The notes: generated by a model from the letters alone, not told the origin. Counted from the stretch's first letter, positions 8,318 through 17,699 are shown. The stretch is 37,612 nt of DNA from Desulfobacteraceae bacterium CG2_30_51_40 (GCA_001874005.1 MNYJ01000002.1:1-37612), one strand, 5' to 3'. Numbers and translations are program-made.

Positions 8318-9430
8318 ATGGATATTGAAAAGGAAAGAGAAGCGAGGATCAAATCCATTCTTTCGATTCTCGATGAGCGAAAAATTGATGCCCTCTGGGT
8401 CACAGGGGCGGAAAACAGGCGTTATCTTTCGGGATTTCGCGCAGAAGACAGCTCCCTTACCGAGTCTTCCGGCTCTCTTTTCATTGTAGGCGATACCAGG
8501 ATAGTGGTAACTGATTCGCGATTTACCTCTCAGGCGGAAGCAGAGACAAGGGGATTTGAGATATACACCGCAAAGGACGGCATAGGAGCGGCACTTGACG
8601 AACTCACGAAGAAACTTGGAGTGAGCGTCCTGGGATTCGAGGAGGAGTTTGTAACCTGGGGGCTTTATCAGAGGGTTTCCAGGGCGCTTTCCTCAAGAAT
8701 AACTCTTGTGCCCCTTGGAAAGACCGTTGAATCGCTTAGAGCGGTAAAAAGTAAACAGGAGCTTGATATGCTCAGGGCGTCGGCGGACATGATCTCAAGT
8801 GTCCTTAGCCTCGTCATTGAATCTCTTGCCGCTGGAATGACGGAAAGGGAGGCCGCCTTCCTTGTTGAGAGGCTGGCCAGGGAGGCGGGGGCGGATTGTC
8901 TTTCTTTTCCCCCCATCGTGGCATCCGGCCCTAACAGCGCCCTGCCTCATGCAATACCCTCGGAAAGACGCTTTATCGAGGGAGAGCCGATAATACTTGA
9001 TGTAGGTGTAAGGCTGAACGGTTACTGCTCGGACATAACCAGAACCGTCTTTCTCGGGAAACCATCGGCTGAATTCGCCCTGATCTATAATACGGTAAAA
9101 AGCGCTCAGGCGGCCGGTATAATTGAGATAAGAGAAGGAGTCTTGAGCACAAAGCCCGACGCGGCGGCAAGGACAATCATCAAAGATGCCGGATTCGAAG
9201 ATTATTTCGGCCACTCACTCGGTCACGGTATCGGTCTTGCCGCCCATGAAGAGCCCAGGCTTTCGCCGAAAAACCCGCAAACCCTGACTCAAGGCATGGC
9301 GGTAACGGTCGAGCCTGGTATCTATATACCGGGTAAAGGCGGAGTGAGGATAGAGGAGATGGTGGTTGTAGAAGAGCATGGATGCAGGATCATAACCTCT
9401 GAGCCCCATCTGTATCAGTTTTCTCATTAA
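8318..9430 (+). CDS. M24-family Xaa-Pro aminopeptidase
   Basis: A 370-residue metallopeptidase that removes N-terminal residues preceding proline. An N-terminal creatinase-like domain (about 1-125) is followed by the pita-bread catalytic domain. All five metal ligands are visible: Asp in ILDVGVRLNGY, Asp in CSDITRTVF, His in GHGIGLAAHEEP, Glu in VTVEPGIYI and Glu in VRIEEMVVV. The ATG at 8318 is preferred over the TTG at 8315 because AAAGAGG (8304-8310) stands seven bases upstream of it. The xerD-like gene follows after 16 bp with its own strong ribosome site, suggesting an operon. The length is typical of bacterial PepQ/YpdF-type enzymes. Confidence 0.92.
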   Translation: MDIEKEREARIKSILSILDERKIDALWVTGAENRRYLSGFRAEDSSLTESSGSLFIVGDTRIVVTDSRFTSQAEAETRGFEIYTAKDGIGAALDELTKKLGVSVLGFEEEFVTWGLYQRVSRALSSRITLVPLGKTVESLRAVKSKQELDMLRASADMISSVLSLVIESLAAGMTEREAAFLVERLAREAGADCLSFPPIVASGPNSALPHAIPSERRFIEGEPIILDVGVRLNGYCSDITRTVFLGKPSAEFALIYNTVKSAQAAGIIEIREGVLSTKPDAAARTIIKDAGFEDYFGHSLGHGIGLAAHEEPRLSPKNPQTLTQGMAVTVEPGIYIPGKGGVRIEEMVVVEEHGCRIITSEPHLYQFSH

Positions 9431-9446
9431 AGAAGGAGACCTCTTG

Positions 9447-10328
9447 TTGCACGAGATGATTGACCGTTTTACAAGTTACCTGCGCATAGAAAAAGGGCTT
9501 TCCTTTAATACGCTTCAGGCATACGGTAACGACCTCTTGAAGTTTCAAGGCTATCTCGAACAGCGGGGCATCTCTCCCCTTGATGCCTCCCCTGAGCAGA
9601 TGTCGGCCTATGTAGTGCACCTGAGCCGTAAGCTCGGCAAGAGAAGCGTCGCGAGGAATATCTCTGCGATACGAACGTTTTTCCGATTTCTTGTGACAGA
9701 GGGCGTAATCGAGGCCAACCCGGCGCGTTTCCTTGAGACTCCGAAACTCCCGAGGAAACTCCCGGATATCCTGAGCGTGGATGAGACATCAACCCTCCTT
9801 GAGAAGCCTGATTCCTCAACGCCGCTGGGGCTAAGAGACAGGGCCCTTCTTGAGCTGTTGTACGCAACGGGGCTAAGGGTCTCTGAGCTACTTAACCTCA
9901 AACCGTTCCATCTTCACCTCGAAGGAGGATTTCTGAGAACCATGGGGAAAGGCTCCAAGGAGCGGGCGGTTCCTATCGGGGAGAAGGCTATAGAAGCGGT
10001 TAAGGTCTATCTTGCGCACGGCAGGGCTTCACTGGCAGGAAGGAAAGGCTCGCCATATCTTTTTCTAAACAGCAGGGGAACAGGGCTAAGCCGTCAGGGT
10101 TTCTGGAAGATAATAAAGAGATATGGAGTCGCGGCCGGGATCAGAAAGGACATAAGCCCCCACAAGATGAGGCATTCCTTTGCAAGCCATCTTCTTGAAG
10201 GCGGAGCTGATCTCAGGTCGGTCCAGATTATGCTGGGTCACGCAGACATATCCACTACCCAGATATACACGCATGTAGCAAGGAAACACCTGAGCGAGGT
10301 CCACAAGAAACACCATCCCCGGTCCTGA
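9447..10328 (+). CDS. xerD: XerD-like site-specific tyrosine recombinase
   Basis: A 293-residue tyrosine recombinase of normal XerC/XerD length. An N-terminal SAM-like core-binding domain (about 1-85, starting FTSYLRIEKGLSFNTLQAYGNDL) is followed by the catalytic domain. This has Arg in YATGLRVSELLNL, the HKMRHSFASHL box, His in MLGHADISTTQ and Tyr in IYTHV. Chromosome dimer resolution at dif is the expected job, and XerD fits slightly better than XerC. The TTG at 9447 lies seven bases after AAGGAGA (9433-9439); a TTG at 9444 and an ATG at 9456 are alternatives. The gene order peptidase-xerD-unknown on one strand looks operonic. Confidence 0.9.
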   Translation: MHEMIDRFTSYLRIEKGLSFNTLQAYGNDLLKFQGYLEQRGISPLDASPEQMSAYVVHLSRKLGKRSVARNISAIRTFFRFLVTEGVIEANPARFLETPKLPRKLPDILSVDETSTLLEKPDSSTPLGLRDRALLELLYATGLRVSELLNLKPFHLHLEGGFLRTMGKGSKERAVPIGEKAIEAVKVYLAHGRASLAGRKGSPYLFLNSRGTGLSRQGFWKIIKRYGVAAGIRKDISPHKMRHSFASHLLEGGADLRSVQIMLGHADISTTQIYTHVARKHLSEVHKKHHPRS

Positions 10329-10373
10329 AATGATCACACAGGCATTATACAGCCATCGAAGGGAGCGCTGATC

Positions 10374-11003
10374 TTGGGAGAGGTTATTCAACTGTTCGGC
10401 GAGACAGATAAATACCTTGATAACGTAATCATATACAGGCCGTTTGAGTTCCGCAGGGCAGACTGGGAGACAGGTCATTTCATCCAGATGCAACGCGTCC
10501 ACTCGGTTCAATTTGAAGCTGCCGGGCCAAAAAAGAGGCCCCGCGAGGACGCGAAAAAGGCGCACCTGCCCCCCCACTTCGAGCTGACGGGCGGACTCTT
10601 TAATACCATCCTGTCTCTATTCAGTCACAGAGAAGATGAGGAAGCCATGAGGGAGATATACTATCTTACCGGTCTTACAGACTGCATAATAAACCAGGTA
10701 AATCCTGTCTTGAGGACAGATCTTTTGCGGGATATTTACCGCCGGATATTCAAGATGAAAGAGAGACTCCGGGTTTCATGGTATGGTAGGCCTATTGATA
10801 AGGTACTGCTTCCACTGGATGAAAGCCTTTTCAGCTTTGCCCTTTACAGGGAGAACTTAAGCTCCGCTCAAACCATGAAAGAACTATATGCCGCCATAAA
10901 AAAGGGCACAGATGAGATGTTTGATATTCTCTCCGCTAATTATGTATTCTACTGCCCGTCAGGCGGGGTCAACAGACAAAGTTCTAAAAGGCCCTCGGCC
11001 TGA
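10374..11003 (+). CDS. Uncharacterised protein, 209 residues
   Basis: I do not recognise a family. The protein is soluble and charged, without signal peptide or membrane segment. The N-terminal third (VIQLFGETDKYLDNVIIYRPFEFRRAD) looks folded. A lysine/arginine-rich linker follows at about residues 50-65 (KKRPREDAKKAH), then a mostly helical C-terminal part with EDEEAMREIYYLTGLTDCIINQ. The TTG start at 10374 is supported by GGGAG at 10361-10365, eight bases upstream. It follows the xerD-like gene by 45 bp on the same strand and converges on the electron-transfer operon. A short TGAAAAC/GTTTTTCA hairpin just after its stop may act as a terminator. Confidence 0.6.
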   Translation: MGEVIQLFGETDKYLDNVIIYRPFEFRRADWETGHFIQMQRVHSVQFEAAGPKKRPREDAKKAHLPPHFELTGGLFNTILSLFSHREDEEAMREIYYLTGLTDCIINQVNPVLRTDLLRDIYRRIFKMKERLRVSWYGRPIDKVLLPLDESLFSFALYRENLSSAQTMKELYAAIKKGTDEMFDILSANYVFYCPSGGVNRQSSKRPSA

Positions 11004-11027
11004 AAACGGCGGTTTTTCAATACGCTG

Positions 11028-11870
11028 CTAATACTCTGGAGGCATGGTCTTAAGCTGCGCCAGGGAGAAGACCGGCCCGTCCTTGCATACGTACTTATCC
11101 CCTATGTTGCACCTTCCGCAAATGCCTATCCCGCATTTCATCCTCATTTCAAGAGAGAGAATGATGCGCTCAGGAGGGAATCCCAGTTTCTCCAGCACGG
11201 GTTGGGTGAACTTGATCATGATAGGGGGGCCGCATACGATGGCAATTGCATTCTCGGCGCTGGTGATCTTCTTTTCGGTTATAGCAGGCACAAAACCCAC
11301 GTTGTATTTCCAAGTGGAGTCATTAGTCGAATCCACCGTGATATGCATATTTATGTCTTTTCTCTGCTCCCACTGCGCAAGCTCATCTTTGTAGAGGAGC
11401 ATGCCGGGGCCTCTTGCGCCGTAAACCACAGTGATCTCTTTGAATTTCGGGCGATTTTCAGGATGAAGCATATAAATTATGCTTGAGCGAAGGGTTGTGA
11501 AGGCAAAACCCCCGCCTATTATCACCACGTTTTTGCCTTCCATCTGATCCCAGGGATACCAGTTGCCCAGAGGACCGCGGATCCCCATTATATCGCCCAC
11601 CTTCATGTTGTGGAGATGGGAGCTGACAAGCCCCACCTTGTTCACGGTGAAGCAGACAAAGCCCTTTTCGGTAGGCGCTGATGCTATTCCTATCGGAATC
11701 TCTCCCTTTCCTGCTATGGAAAGCTCGGCAAACTGGCCAGGAGTGTACTTGAATCGCCCTTCATGCTCCGGGTTCAGAAACACAAACTTAAATGTCTTGA
11801 GATTCCTGTCCTCGGTTTCAACCGTTATGTTGTCAATGCGCACCGGGTAGGGAAGATATGGATTTTCCAA
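11028..11870 (-). CDS. FlxA-like FAD/NAD(P)-binding reductase subunit
   Basis: A 280-residue ferredoxin-NADP reductase-fold protein, like the gamma subunit of sulfhydrogenases, AsrB and FlxA. The FAD domain (about 1-100) is followed by a nucleotide-binding domain starting VVIIGGGFAFTTLRSSI. A C-terminal [2Fe-2S] motif MKCGIGICGRCNIGDKYVC has four Cys. It should bind a pyridine nucleotide and pass electrons to the iron-sulfur partner FlxB. The start is TTG at 11870, about eight bases after AGAGGGGG on the minus strand. It is the last gene of the large electron-transfer operon, 13 bp after the flxB-like stop. Whether NADH or NADPH is used cannot be read from the sequence. Confidence 0.85.
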   Translation of the reverse strand: MENPYLPYPVRIDNITVETEDRNLKTFKFVFLNPEHEGRFKYTPGQFAELSIAGKGEIPIGIASAPTEKGFVCFTVNKVGLVSSHLHNMKVGDIMGIRGPLGNWYPWDQMEGKNVVIIGGGFAFTTLRSSIIYMLHPENRPKFKEITVVYGARGPGMLLYKDELAQWEQRKDINMHITVDSTNDSTWKYNVGFVPAITEKKITSAENAIAIVCGPPIMIKFTQPVLEKLGFPPERIILSLEMRMKCGIGICGRCNIGDKYVCKDGPVFSLAQLKTMPPEY

Positions 11871-11883
11871 AGCAATACCCCCT

Positions 11884-12921
11884 CTAGTAGTTATTCATCA
11901 ATTCGGCCACTTGGCGGATGTCAATATTGACAGGGCAAAACCGGACGCACCTTCCGCAGCCGGAGCACTGGATTCCATTTCCATATTTGTCAACGTAATA
12001 TTTGAGTTTGTGCATAAATCTCTGTCTCACCCTCTGGGTCTTTTTATCCCTGGGGTTGTGGCCTGAGCCGTGAAGCGTAAATAGAGGCATCATGCAGGAG
12101 TCCCAGTTTCGGATGCGGTCGCCCTTTTTCCCGAAGACCTCATCCTGTATGTCAAAACACCAGCAGGTCGGGCAAAGATAGGTGCAGGTGCCGCAGTTGA
12201 TGCATGAAAAGGCCACGTCTTCCCAGAACGGCGCATTAAAAAGCTGAGTTACCACCTTGTTCTTTAGTTGATCTGTAGAGATGCCTGCGGTGATCTTTTC
12301 GCCTGCCCATCCCTCCAGGTCCTTGGCCTCTCCCAGCTCCTTTTCCCCTGCAGCCTGTCCTCCAGTCAGCCCTGCGAGAAAGTCCTCGCCCTTTGCAGTC
12401 AGACCTTCGGCCAGGAACCTGCTTCCCACATCGTGAAGAATGACATCAAGACCATTTTTTCCGAAAGGTCCCCCACCAACCGACGTGCAGAAACATGTTG
12501 CGCATGGTTCATTGCAGCCGAGCCCCACAAAGGTTGTTGCCTCATATCTCTGTACCCACCATGGGTCCCTGAACTCTTCATTGTCGAAGTTGCGTTTCAC
12601 TATCTGAAAGGCGTGCGCGTCGCAAGGCCTAATTCCCACCACTGCCTGGAGGGTGTAGTCCTTAGGGGCCTCTTTGACTATGTTGGCCTCCGGGTCGCCT
12701 TCTTCGAGGCTGTATTTGAACATCCCTTCAGATTGAGGATATACAATGGACTTGGGAGACATCCTGGTATTCTGATAAGCCCAGTCAGGAACAGTTTCTT
12801 CTGCCAGCAATTGAAAGGCAGTAAAATCGCCTTCTTTCACCGGCACGAAGACCTTGATGGACTTACCCACCGCCAAGAGGCCCTGGCCCCATTCATCCTT
12901 GCTAAATAACATCGTTGTCAT
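11884..12921 (-). CDS. FlxB-like iron-sulfur subunit (AsrA/HydB type)
   Basis: A 345-residue protein related to AsrA/sulfhydrogenase beta subunits and FlxB. A C-terminal 4Fe-4S dicluster domain has CINCGTCTYLCPTCWC and CSGCGRCVRFCP. An extra Cys-rich loop lies mid-protein (GLGCNEPCATCFC). It should carry electrons between the FAD subunit downstream and the HdrA/MvhD core. Possible starts are GTG 12930, ATG 12921 and ATG 12912; the GGGGTGG five bases before 12921 favours that one. It lies between the flxC-like gene (about 40 bp upstream) and the flxA-like gene (13 bp downstream). Confidence 0.82.
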   Translation of the reverse strand: MTTMLFSKDEWGQGLLAVGKSIKVFVPVKEGDFTAFQLLAEETVPDWAYQNTRMSPKSIVYPQSEGMFKYSLEEGDPEANIVKEAPKDYTLQAVVGIRPCDAHAFQIVKRNFDNEEFRDPWWVQRYEATTFVGLGCNEPCATCFCTSVGGGPFGKNGLDVILHDVGSRFLAEGLTAKGEDFLAGLTGGQAAGEKELGEAKDLEGWAGEKITAGISTDQLKNKVVTQLFNAPFWEDVAFSCINCGTCTYLCPTCWCFDIQDEVFGKKGDRIRNWDSCMMPLFTLHGSGHNPRDKKTQRVRQRFMHKLKYYVDKYGNGIQCSGCGRCVRFCPVNIDIRQVAELMNNY

Positions 12922-12963
12922 GGCATCCACCCCATGTTGATCTCTTTTCTGTGATCAATAGCC

Positions 12964-13914
12964 CTAGCGTATGAACTCGTTGTAGTCGTTGGGTTTATAC
13001 GTATCCAGGGCCGGTCTCTGATCAATAGCGAGGCCCGCTTCCCATGAAAAGAATTCCAAAGCGTCTTTATTGAGCTTTTTCGTAAACTGCCTTACCGGGA
13101 TTCCCACAGGGCATACACGCTCGCAGGCCCCGCAGTCCGTGCATCTCCCTGCGCAATGATAGGCCCTCAATATGTGAAATGTCATTGTGTCGGTCGGATC
13201 ATTGCTCTTGCCGACCCACTGAGGTCTTGATTCATCCACAAAACAGGTGGGGCAGTAGCACAGCGGGCAGGCGTTCCTGCACGCATAGCAGCGGATGCAC
13301 TTTGCGATGGTCCGCGTAAAGAAACCCCATTTCTTCTCAGGGGTCATCTCCTCTATCATCCTGACATCCTTAAACTGGTCAACGCCTGTCTGCTCCTCCA
13401 CGGGAGGCCCTAACATCTCGTCATAAATGACGGGATTCCTGTGTGTGCAAACCGCGCAGTTGCGCTGTAACACATCCGTCTTCTTGATGATCTCCCGGAA
13501 GCCCCTCCCTTTGACAACGAGAGTGTCTCCCTCTTCAATCACCTCTTCAAGCTCCCTGTTGCCCACGGCCCTCTTGACTGCCCTGTGATCCACCATTCCC
13601 TCGCAGGGAATACCTACTATGTAAAGCTGCTCTCTGGTAATCTGATTTTCCAGGATATGGGTTACGATATTGCGGGAATTGCATCCGTTGGCAACTATCC
13701 CGATCTTCCCCTTCATCTTTGTGAGGTAGTTGCAGAGGTTGAGGCCGCAATGGCTGTCCCAGACAAGAGTTTCGGCCTTTGCCGAATCCCTTATGACTAC
13801 AGGGTGGTTCATCATGGGAACCGTGCCCTTCGCATAACCTATAAAGACCTCCACCTTACCCTCTGAAAGCAGTCTTCCGGCTATTTCCTGTATTTTCTTG
13901 GTGTACTCGAGCAT
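12964..13914 (-). CDS. FlxC-like iron-sulfur protein with FrhB-like N-terminus
   Basis: A 316-residue protein. The N-terminal half (IGIVANGCNSRNIVTHI, then GIPCEGMVDH) resembles the F420-hydrogenase beta-subunit (FrhB) fold, and CAVCTHRNP adds a metal-site candidate. The C-terminal half has two 4Fe-4S motifs, CIRCYACRNACPLCYCPTC and CTDCGACERVCP. This matches FlxC-type subunits of Flx-Hdr complexes. The ATG at 13914 overlaps the mvhD stop (TGATG), so translation is probably coupled. Stoichiometric assembly with MvhD and FlxB is inferred. A GTG at 13917 is one codon upstream in the same frame but is less likely. Confidence 0.8.
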   Translation of the reverse strand: MLEYTKKIQEIAGRLLSEGKVEVFIGYAKGTVPMMNHPVVIRDSAKAETLVWDSHCGLNLCNYLTKMKGKIGIVANGCNSRNIVTHILENQITREQLYIVGIPCEGMVDHRAVKRAVGNRELEEVIEEGDTLVVKGRGFREIIKKTDVLQRNCAVCTHRNPVIYDEMLGPPVEEQTGVDQFKDVRMIEEMTPEKKWGFFTRTIAKCIRCYACRNACPLCYCPTCFVDESRPQWVGKSNDPTDTMTFHILRAYHCAGRCTDCGACERVCPVGIPVRQFTKKLNKDALEFFSWEAGLAIDQRPALDTYKPNDYNEFIR

Positions 13915-14345
13915 CACAACACCTCGGCTCTTTTCTTGATGAGATACTTTGCCGGCCCGAGGGCCTTTACCTCTGAGGCAATCGCATTTGCGACCTCAGC
14001 GAATTTGACCCCTTCGGCGGAGGATATCCACGAGAAGTGAAGCCTTGCGGGCTCTATTCCGATGTGTTCAAGCAGCCCTTTAAGGAGGGCGAATTTTCTG
14101 CGTGCGTAGAAATTACCTTCCAGGTAATGGCAGTCTCCCGGGTGTCAGCCGGAAACCCACACTGCGTCGGCCCCGTGACGGAGCGCCGCAAGGATAAACT
14201 TTGGGCTTATCCGCCCTGAACAGGGAACCCTTATAATCCTAAAGTTTGGCGGATACTGGAAGCGGCTGACACCTGCCAGGTCCGCAGCTCCGTAACTGCA
14301 CCAGTGACAGAGAAATGTGGTTATTTTTGGTTGCCAGTCGTTCAT
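13914..14345 (-). CDS. mvhD: MvhD-type [2Fe-2S] protein, predicted selenoprotein (Sec67)
   Basis: Reading through an in-frame TGA at 14147-14145 gives a complete 143-residue MvhD/FlxD protein. Residues before the TGA carry [15 protein letters not shown] and [13 protein letters not shown]. Directly after it come [18 protein letters not shown] and the [17 protein letters not shown] tail. The TGA replaces the first Cys of the family's CHPGDC motif, giving UHPGDC. MvhD/VhuD is a known selenoprotein in some methanogens. A hairpin with loop at nt 22 follows the codon. MvhD passes electrons to HdrA. The ATG at 14345 is preferred because AGGAG lies six bases upstream. Homology on both sides of the TGA in one frame makes decay unlikely. 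Ordinary annotation would end the gene at 14145. Confidence 0.9.
14112..14128 (-). promoter_or_regulatory. Putative bacterial SECIS hairpin of mvhD
   Basis: On the minus strand, ATTACC-TGGAA-GGTAAT forms a perfect 6-bp stem with a 5-nt loop. The loop starts 22 nt after the TGA. G occupies the second loop position, as bacterial SECIS elements usually require one G in the first two. The stem is coding sequence, as expected in bacteria. Confidence 0.7.
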
Positions 14346-14423
14346 TCTCATCTCCTGTTGAGCGCTTCAAAGAGAAACAGACAAGCCCTCTAATTTATTA
14401 TTTACAATCAGTCCAGGCATCAT

Positions 14424-17400
14424 CTACATCTCATTTATCATGGCCATAATCTGGTCTGTGCCGAAGCCTTTAAGATTGATAGCCCCTGACCTGCACGAGG
14501 CTACACAAAGTCCACAGCCCTTGCAGAGCACCGGATTTATCTCAGCCCGACCGGTAAATGGTCCTTTTTCAATAAAATGGGGAGCGGAATATGGGCAGAT
14601 GCTCACGCAGATGCCGCAACTGCTGCAATAGAGGGGATTGGTCTGGGCCACGGTGCCGCTTACGCTTATGTTCTTGCGGGCAAGGAGCCTCACGGCCCTT
14701 GAGCTTGCCGCCTGGGCGTGGGCAACCGATTCGTCAATGGGCTTGGGATAATGCGCAAGCCCGCACAAAAACACACCGTCCGTTGAAAACTCGGATGGCC
14801 CCAGTTTAGCGTGGGCCTCGACGAAGAATCCATCCTCATTCATCGGCACCTTGAAAAACTGGGCGAGCTTTTCATCCTTGTAAGGAACAATTGCCGAGGC
14901 CAGGGCCAGCATATCCGCGCGGATTGCAATGTCGCGTCCGAGGATATGGTCTTCAACCACCACTGAAAGTCCTTCCGGGGTGGCCGACACGCAAGGTTTC
15001 TTGTCGAGCGCAAAGCGCACAAAGATAACTCCCTTGGCCCTTGCCTTGCGATACAGGTACTCCCTTTCCCCGTAAGTGCGTATGTCTCTGTAAAGGACAT
15101 ATACACTTGCATCAGGGTTTATCTCTTTTATATGAAGGGCGCTTTCAATGGAATGGGTGCAGCACACCCTCGAACAGTAAGGTCTTTCCGGCTCTCTCGA
15201 ACCCACGCACTGGATGAAGACCGCCGTCTTTACGTCTTTAAGCGCAGGATCATCATCCTTGAACTTCCGGTCCAGCTCAAGGTGGGTCACAACCCGGGGG
15301 TCTTTTCCGTAAAGGTATTCAGTAGGTTTATATTCAGAGGCGCCTGTTGCGATAACCGTAACTCCATGTTCAACCGTATCCTTACCCGACTTCGAAGAAA
15401 GGCTGGTCTTGAAACTCCCCACAAACCCCTCTACATTCTCTATTTCGGAGCCAAGGCGCAGATCAATTCGGCTGTCGGACTTTACCGATCGGATCAGGGC
15501 ATCCAGTTCAGCCCCAACCTTTTCTCCCTTCCAGGTCTGGAATAGGTTGAGGGCCTGGCCTCCCAGCTCGCCTGAACGCTCCACTAGACAGACTTGATAT
15601 CCCTGGCGGCTCAGGGAACGGGCTGCCGTCATTCCCGAAATTCCACCCCCGATAACCATGGCCTTCTGATTAACCGAAAGCTGGGCCTCCTGCAGGGACT
15701 CTATCAGAGCGGCTTTAGCCACGGCCATCCTCACGAGGTCTTTTGCCTTTTCAGTGGCCTTTTCAGGCTCGTCCTTGTGTACCCAGGAATCCTGATTACG
15801 GATGTTGGTCATCTCAAAGAGGTATCTGTTGAGCCCCGCGTTAACAAGAGTTTCCTGGAAAAGCGGCTCATGGGTCTTGGGAGTGCATGCTGCCACCACT
15901 ATCCTGTTCAGGTCGTTGGCCTTGATCACCTGTGTCATGGCATCCTGCGTATCCTGTGAACAGGAATAAAGATTGTCGGCCACATACTCAACATAGGGAA
16001 GGGTCTTGGCATAGTCCCTTACGCCCTTTACATCCACGATTGAGCCTATATTTATGCCGCAGTGGCAGACAAAAACACCTATCCTGGGCCTCTCTCCCCG
16101 GATGTCCCGTTCCTTTATATCCTCTTTAGCCCTGGTAAGGGTATTCCTTGCCTCACTCAGAAGGGCGCCGGCCTCAGCAGCTGCGGAACTTGCCTCTATA
16201 ACTGACTGCGGTATATCCTTGGGTCCCTGGAAGGCGCCGCAGACGTAAATCCCTTCTTTGTTGGTTGCGACAGGGGTAAATGAGGAGGTATTGCAGAAGC
16301 CACCCTCAGTAAGGTTTATACCCAGCTTCTCGGCCAGGCCCTTTATCTCTTCAGAGATTTCAAGCCCAATGGAAAGGACGACCATGTCGAAGGTCTCTTC
16401 TACCTGCTCTCCCTTTTCGGTGGCATATCTCAAGACCAGATCATCCCCGCCCGCGTTCGGCTCTATGCTGTGAACCCTGGAGCGGATGAAGCGAACCCCG
16501 TGCTTCTCACGGGCAGCGTCGTAATACCTTTCAAAGTCCTTCCCGTGCGTGCGCATGTCCATGAAGAATATGGCGCAGTCCAGATCGCTTCCCGCGTGTT
16601 CCTTGGCGATCGAGGCCTCTTTGATCGCGTACATGCAGCACACTGACGAGCAGTAAGGATGATCGCACCTGTTCATGTCCCTGGAGCCCACGCACTGAAG
16701 CCACGCTATCTTTTTCGGTTCCTTGTGATCGGACATCCTTACCAGATGCCCCATGGTGGGACCGGAGGCGGAAAGAATGCGCTCGAATTCCATGGAAGTC
16801 ATGACGTTGGGGTGCTTCGAGTATTGATACGTAACGTATTTGGATGGATCAAAGGGCTTGAAACCCGGCGCAAGGACAACCGCCCCGACGTTCAGTTCGA
16901 GTATCTCATCCTGCTGAGTATGATCAATGGCTTTTACCCCACAAGCCTCTTCGCATATCTTGCAGCCCCCGGTCTTGAAGTGCACGCATTTGCTTCTGTC
17001 AATTGCCGGAGTGTTGGGAATCGCCTGGGCATAGGGTATATATATAGGCTTTCTACCTTTAAGACCCATGTCGTATTCGGAGGCAATCAATTCCACTTCA
17101 TGCGCGGCATGTTTCTCCCTGACGACATCCATGTTGATATGCCCTGTCGGGCAAACTGAAGCACACGCTCCGCAGGCAAGGCATACATCCGTCTTCTCAC
17201 CAAAAGGGGTGCTGACCTCCATCTCCAGCCCACGTCCCGTGAGGCTGATCGCGGATGCGCCCACACGTTCGCATATCCTTGTGCACAGCCCGCAGAGGAT
17301 ACAGTCGTCATCACCCTTCTTGAAACGTGGCTCCTCTACCCCGTATTCGGTACCGAGCCTTTTTAGGACAGGCACATCAGGACAGCGCGCAAGGAGCATC

Positions 17401-17669
17401 TCAACTATCAGTTTTCTTCCTTGCCTTACCCTAGCAGAGTCGGTCTTGACCTCCATGCCTTCCCAGATCGGGTAGTTACAGGATGTGACAAACCGGCTAC
17501 GCCGACCGTCGAAAAGCTCCACCGTACAGAGACGGCACATCCCTGCCGGCTCAAGGACCTTGTGATGGCACAGGGTAGGTATCTCAACGCCGTTTCTCTG
17601 AGCAACCGGAAGGATGTATTCTCCTCCATCGCCCTGAACTGTCTTGCCGTTCAACTTGAAAGTGATCAT
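14424..17669 (-). CDS. hdrA: NuoG-like/HdrA fusion, 1.5 HdrA modules, 1081 residues
   Basis: A very long iron-sulfur flavoprotein. Residues 1-180 are NuoG/HydA-like: a [2Fe-2S] domain (C34, C45, C48, C63) and two 4Fe-4S motifs, CILCGLCTRICE and CLACGACASVCP. Next comes an HdrA module lacking its N-terminal FAD half, starting at about residue 195 (IYIPYAQAIPNTPAIDRSKC) and continuing through NVGAVVLAPGF to the unusual cluster motif QCVGSRD...HPYCSSVCC. A second, fuller HdrA-like module (about 520-1000) has VIGGGISGMTAARSLS and QCVGSREPERPYCSRVCC. The C-terminus has two 4Fe-4S motifs (CSSCGICVSICP, CKGCGLCVASC). It probably forms the bifurcation core. The missing half of the first module matches the small upstream Sec-HdrA. 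It lies 30 bp after nuoF. Confidence 0.88.
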   Translation of the reverse strand: MITFKLNGKTVQGDGGEYILPVAQRNGVEIPTLCHHKVLEPAGMCRLCTVELFDGRRSRFVTSCNYPIWEGMEVKTDSARVRQGRKLIVEMLLARCPDVPVLKRLGTEYGVEEPRFKKGDDDCILCGLCTRICERVGASAISLTGRGLEMEVSTPFGEKTDVCLACGACASVCPTGHINMDVVREKHAAHEVELIASEYDMGLKGRKPIYIPYAQAIPNTPAIDRSKCVHFKTGGCKICEEACGVKAIDHTQQDEILELNVGAVVLAPGFKPFDPSKYVTYQYSKHPNVMTSMEFERILSASGPTMGHLVRMSDHKEPKKIAWLQCVGSRDMNRCDHPYCSSVCCMYAIKEASIAKEHAGSDLDCAIFFMDMRTHGKDFERYYDAAREKHGVRFIRSRVHSIEPNAGGDDLVLRYATEKGEQVEETFDMVVLSIGLEISEEIKGLAEKLGINLTEGGFCNTSSFTPVATNKEGIYVCGAFQGPKDIPQSVIEASSAAAEAGALLSEARNTLTRAKEDIKERDIRGERPRIGVFVCHCGINIGSIVDVKGVRDYAKTLPYVEYVADNLYSCSQDTQDAMTQVIKANDLNRIVVAACTPKTHEPLFQETLVNAGLNRYLFEMTNIRNQDSWVHKDEPEKATEKAKDLVRMAVAKAALIESLQEAQLSVNQKAMVIGGGISGMTAARSLSRQGYQVCLVERSGELGGQALNLFQTWKGEKVGAELDALIRSVKSDSRIDLRLGSEIENVEGFVGSFKTSLSSKSGKDTVEHGVTVIATGASEYKPTEYLYGKDPRVVTHLELDRKFKDDDPALKDVKTAVFIQCVGSREPERPYCSRVCCTHSIESALHIKEINPDASVYVLYRDIRTYGEREYLYRKARAKGVIFVRFALDKKPCVSATPEGLSVVVEDHILGRDIAIRADMLALASAIVPYKDEKLAQFFKVPMNEDGFFVEAHAKLGPSEFSTDGVFLCGLAHYPKPIDESVAHAQAASSRAVRLLARKNISVSGTVAQTNPLYCSSCGICVSICPYSAPHFIEKGPFTGRAEINPVLCKGCGLCVASCRSGAINLKGFGTDQIMAMINEM

Positions 17670-17699
17670 GGGTTTAATCCCTCTTGAATCCCTAGGCTA

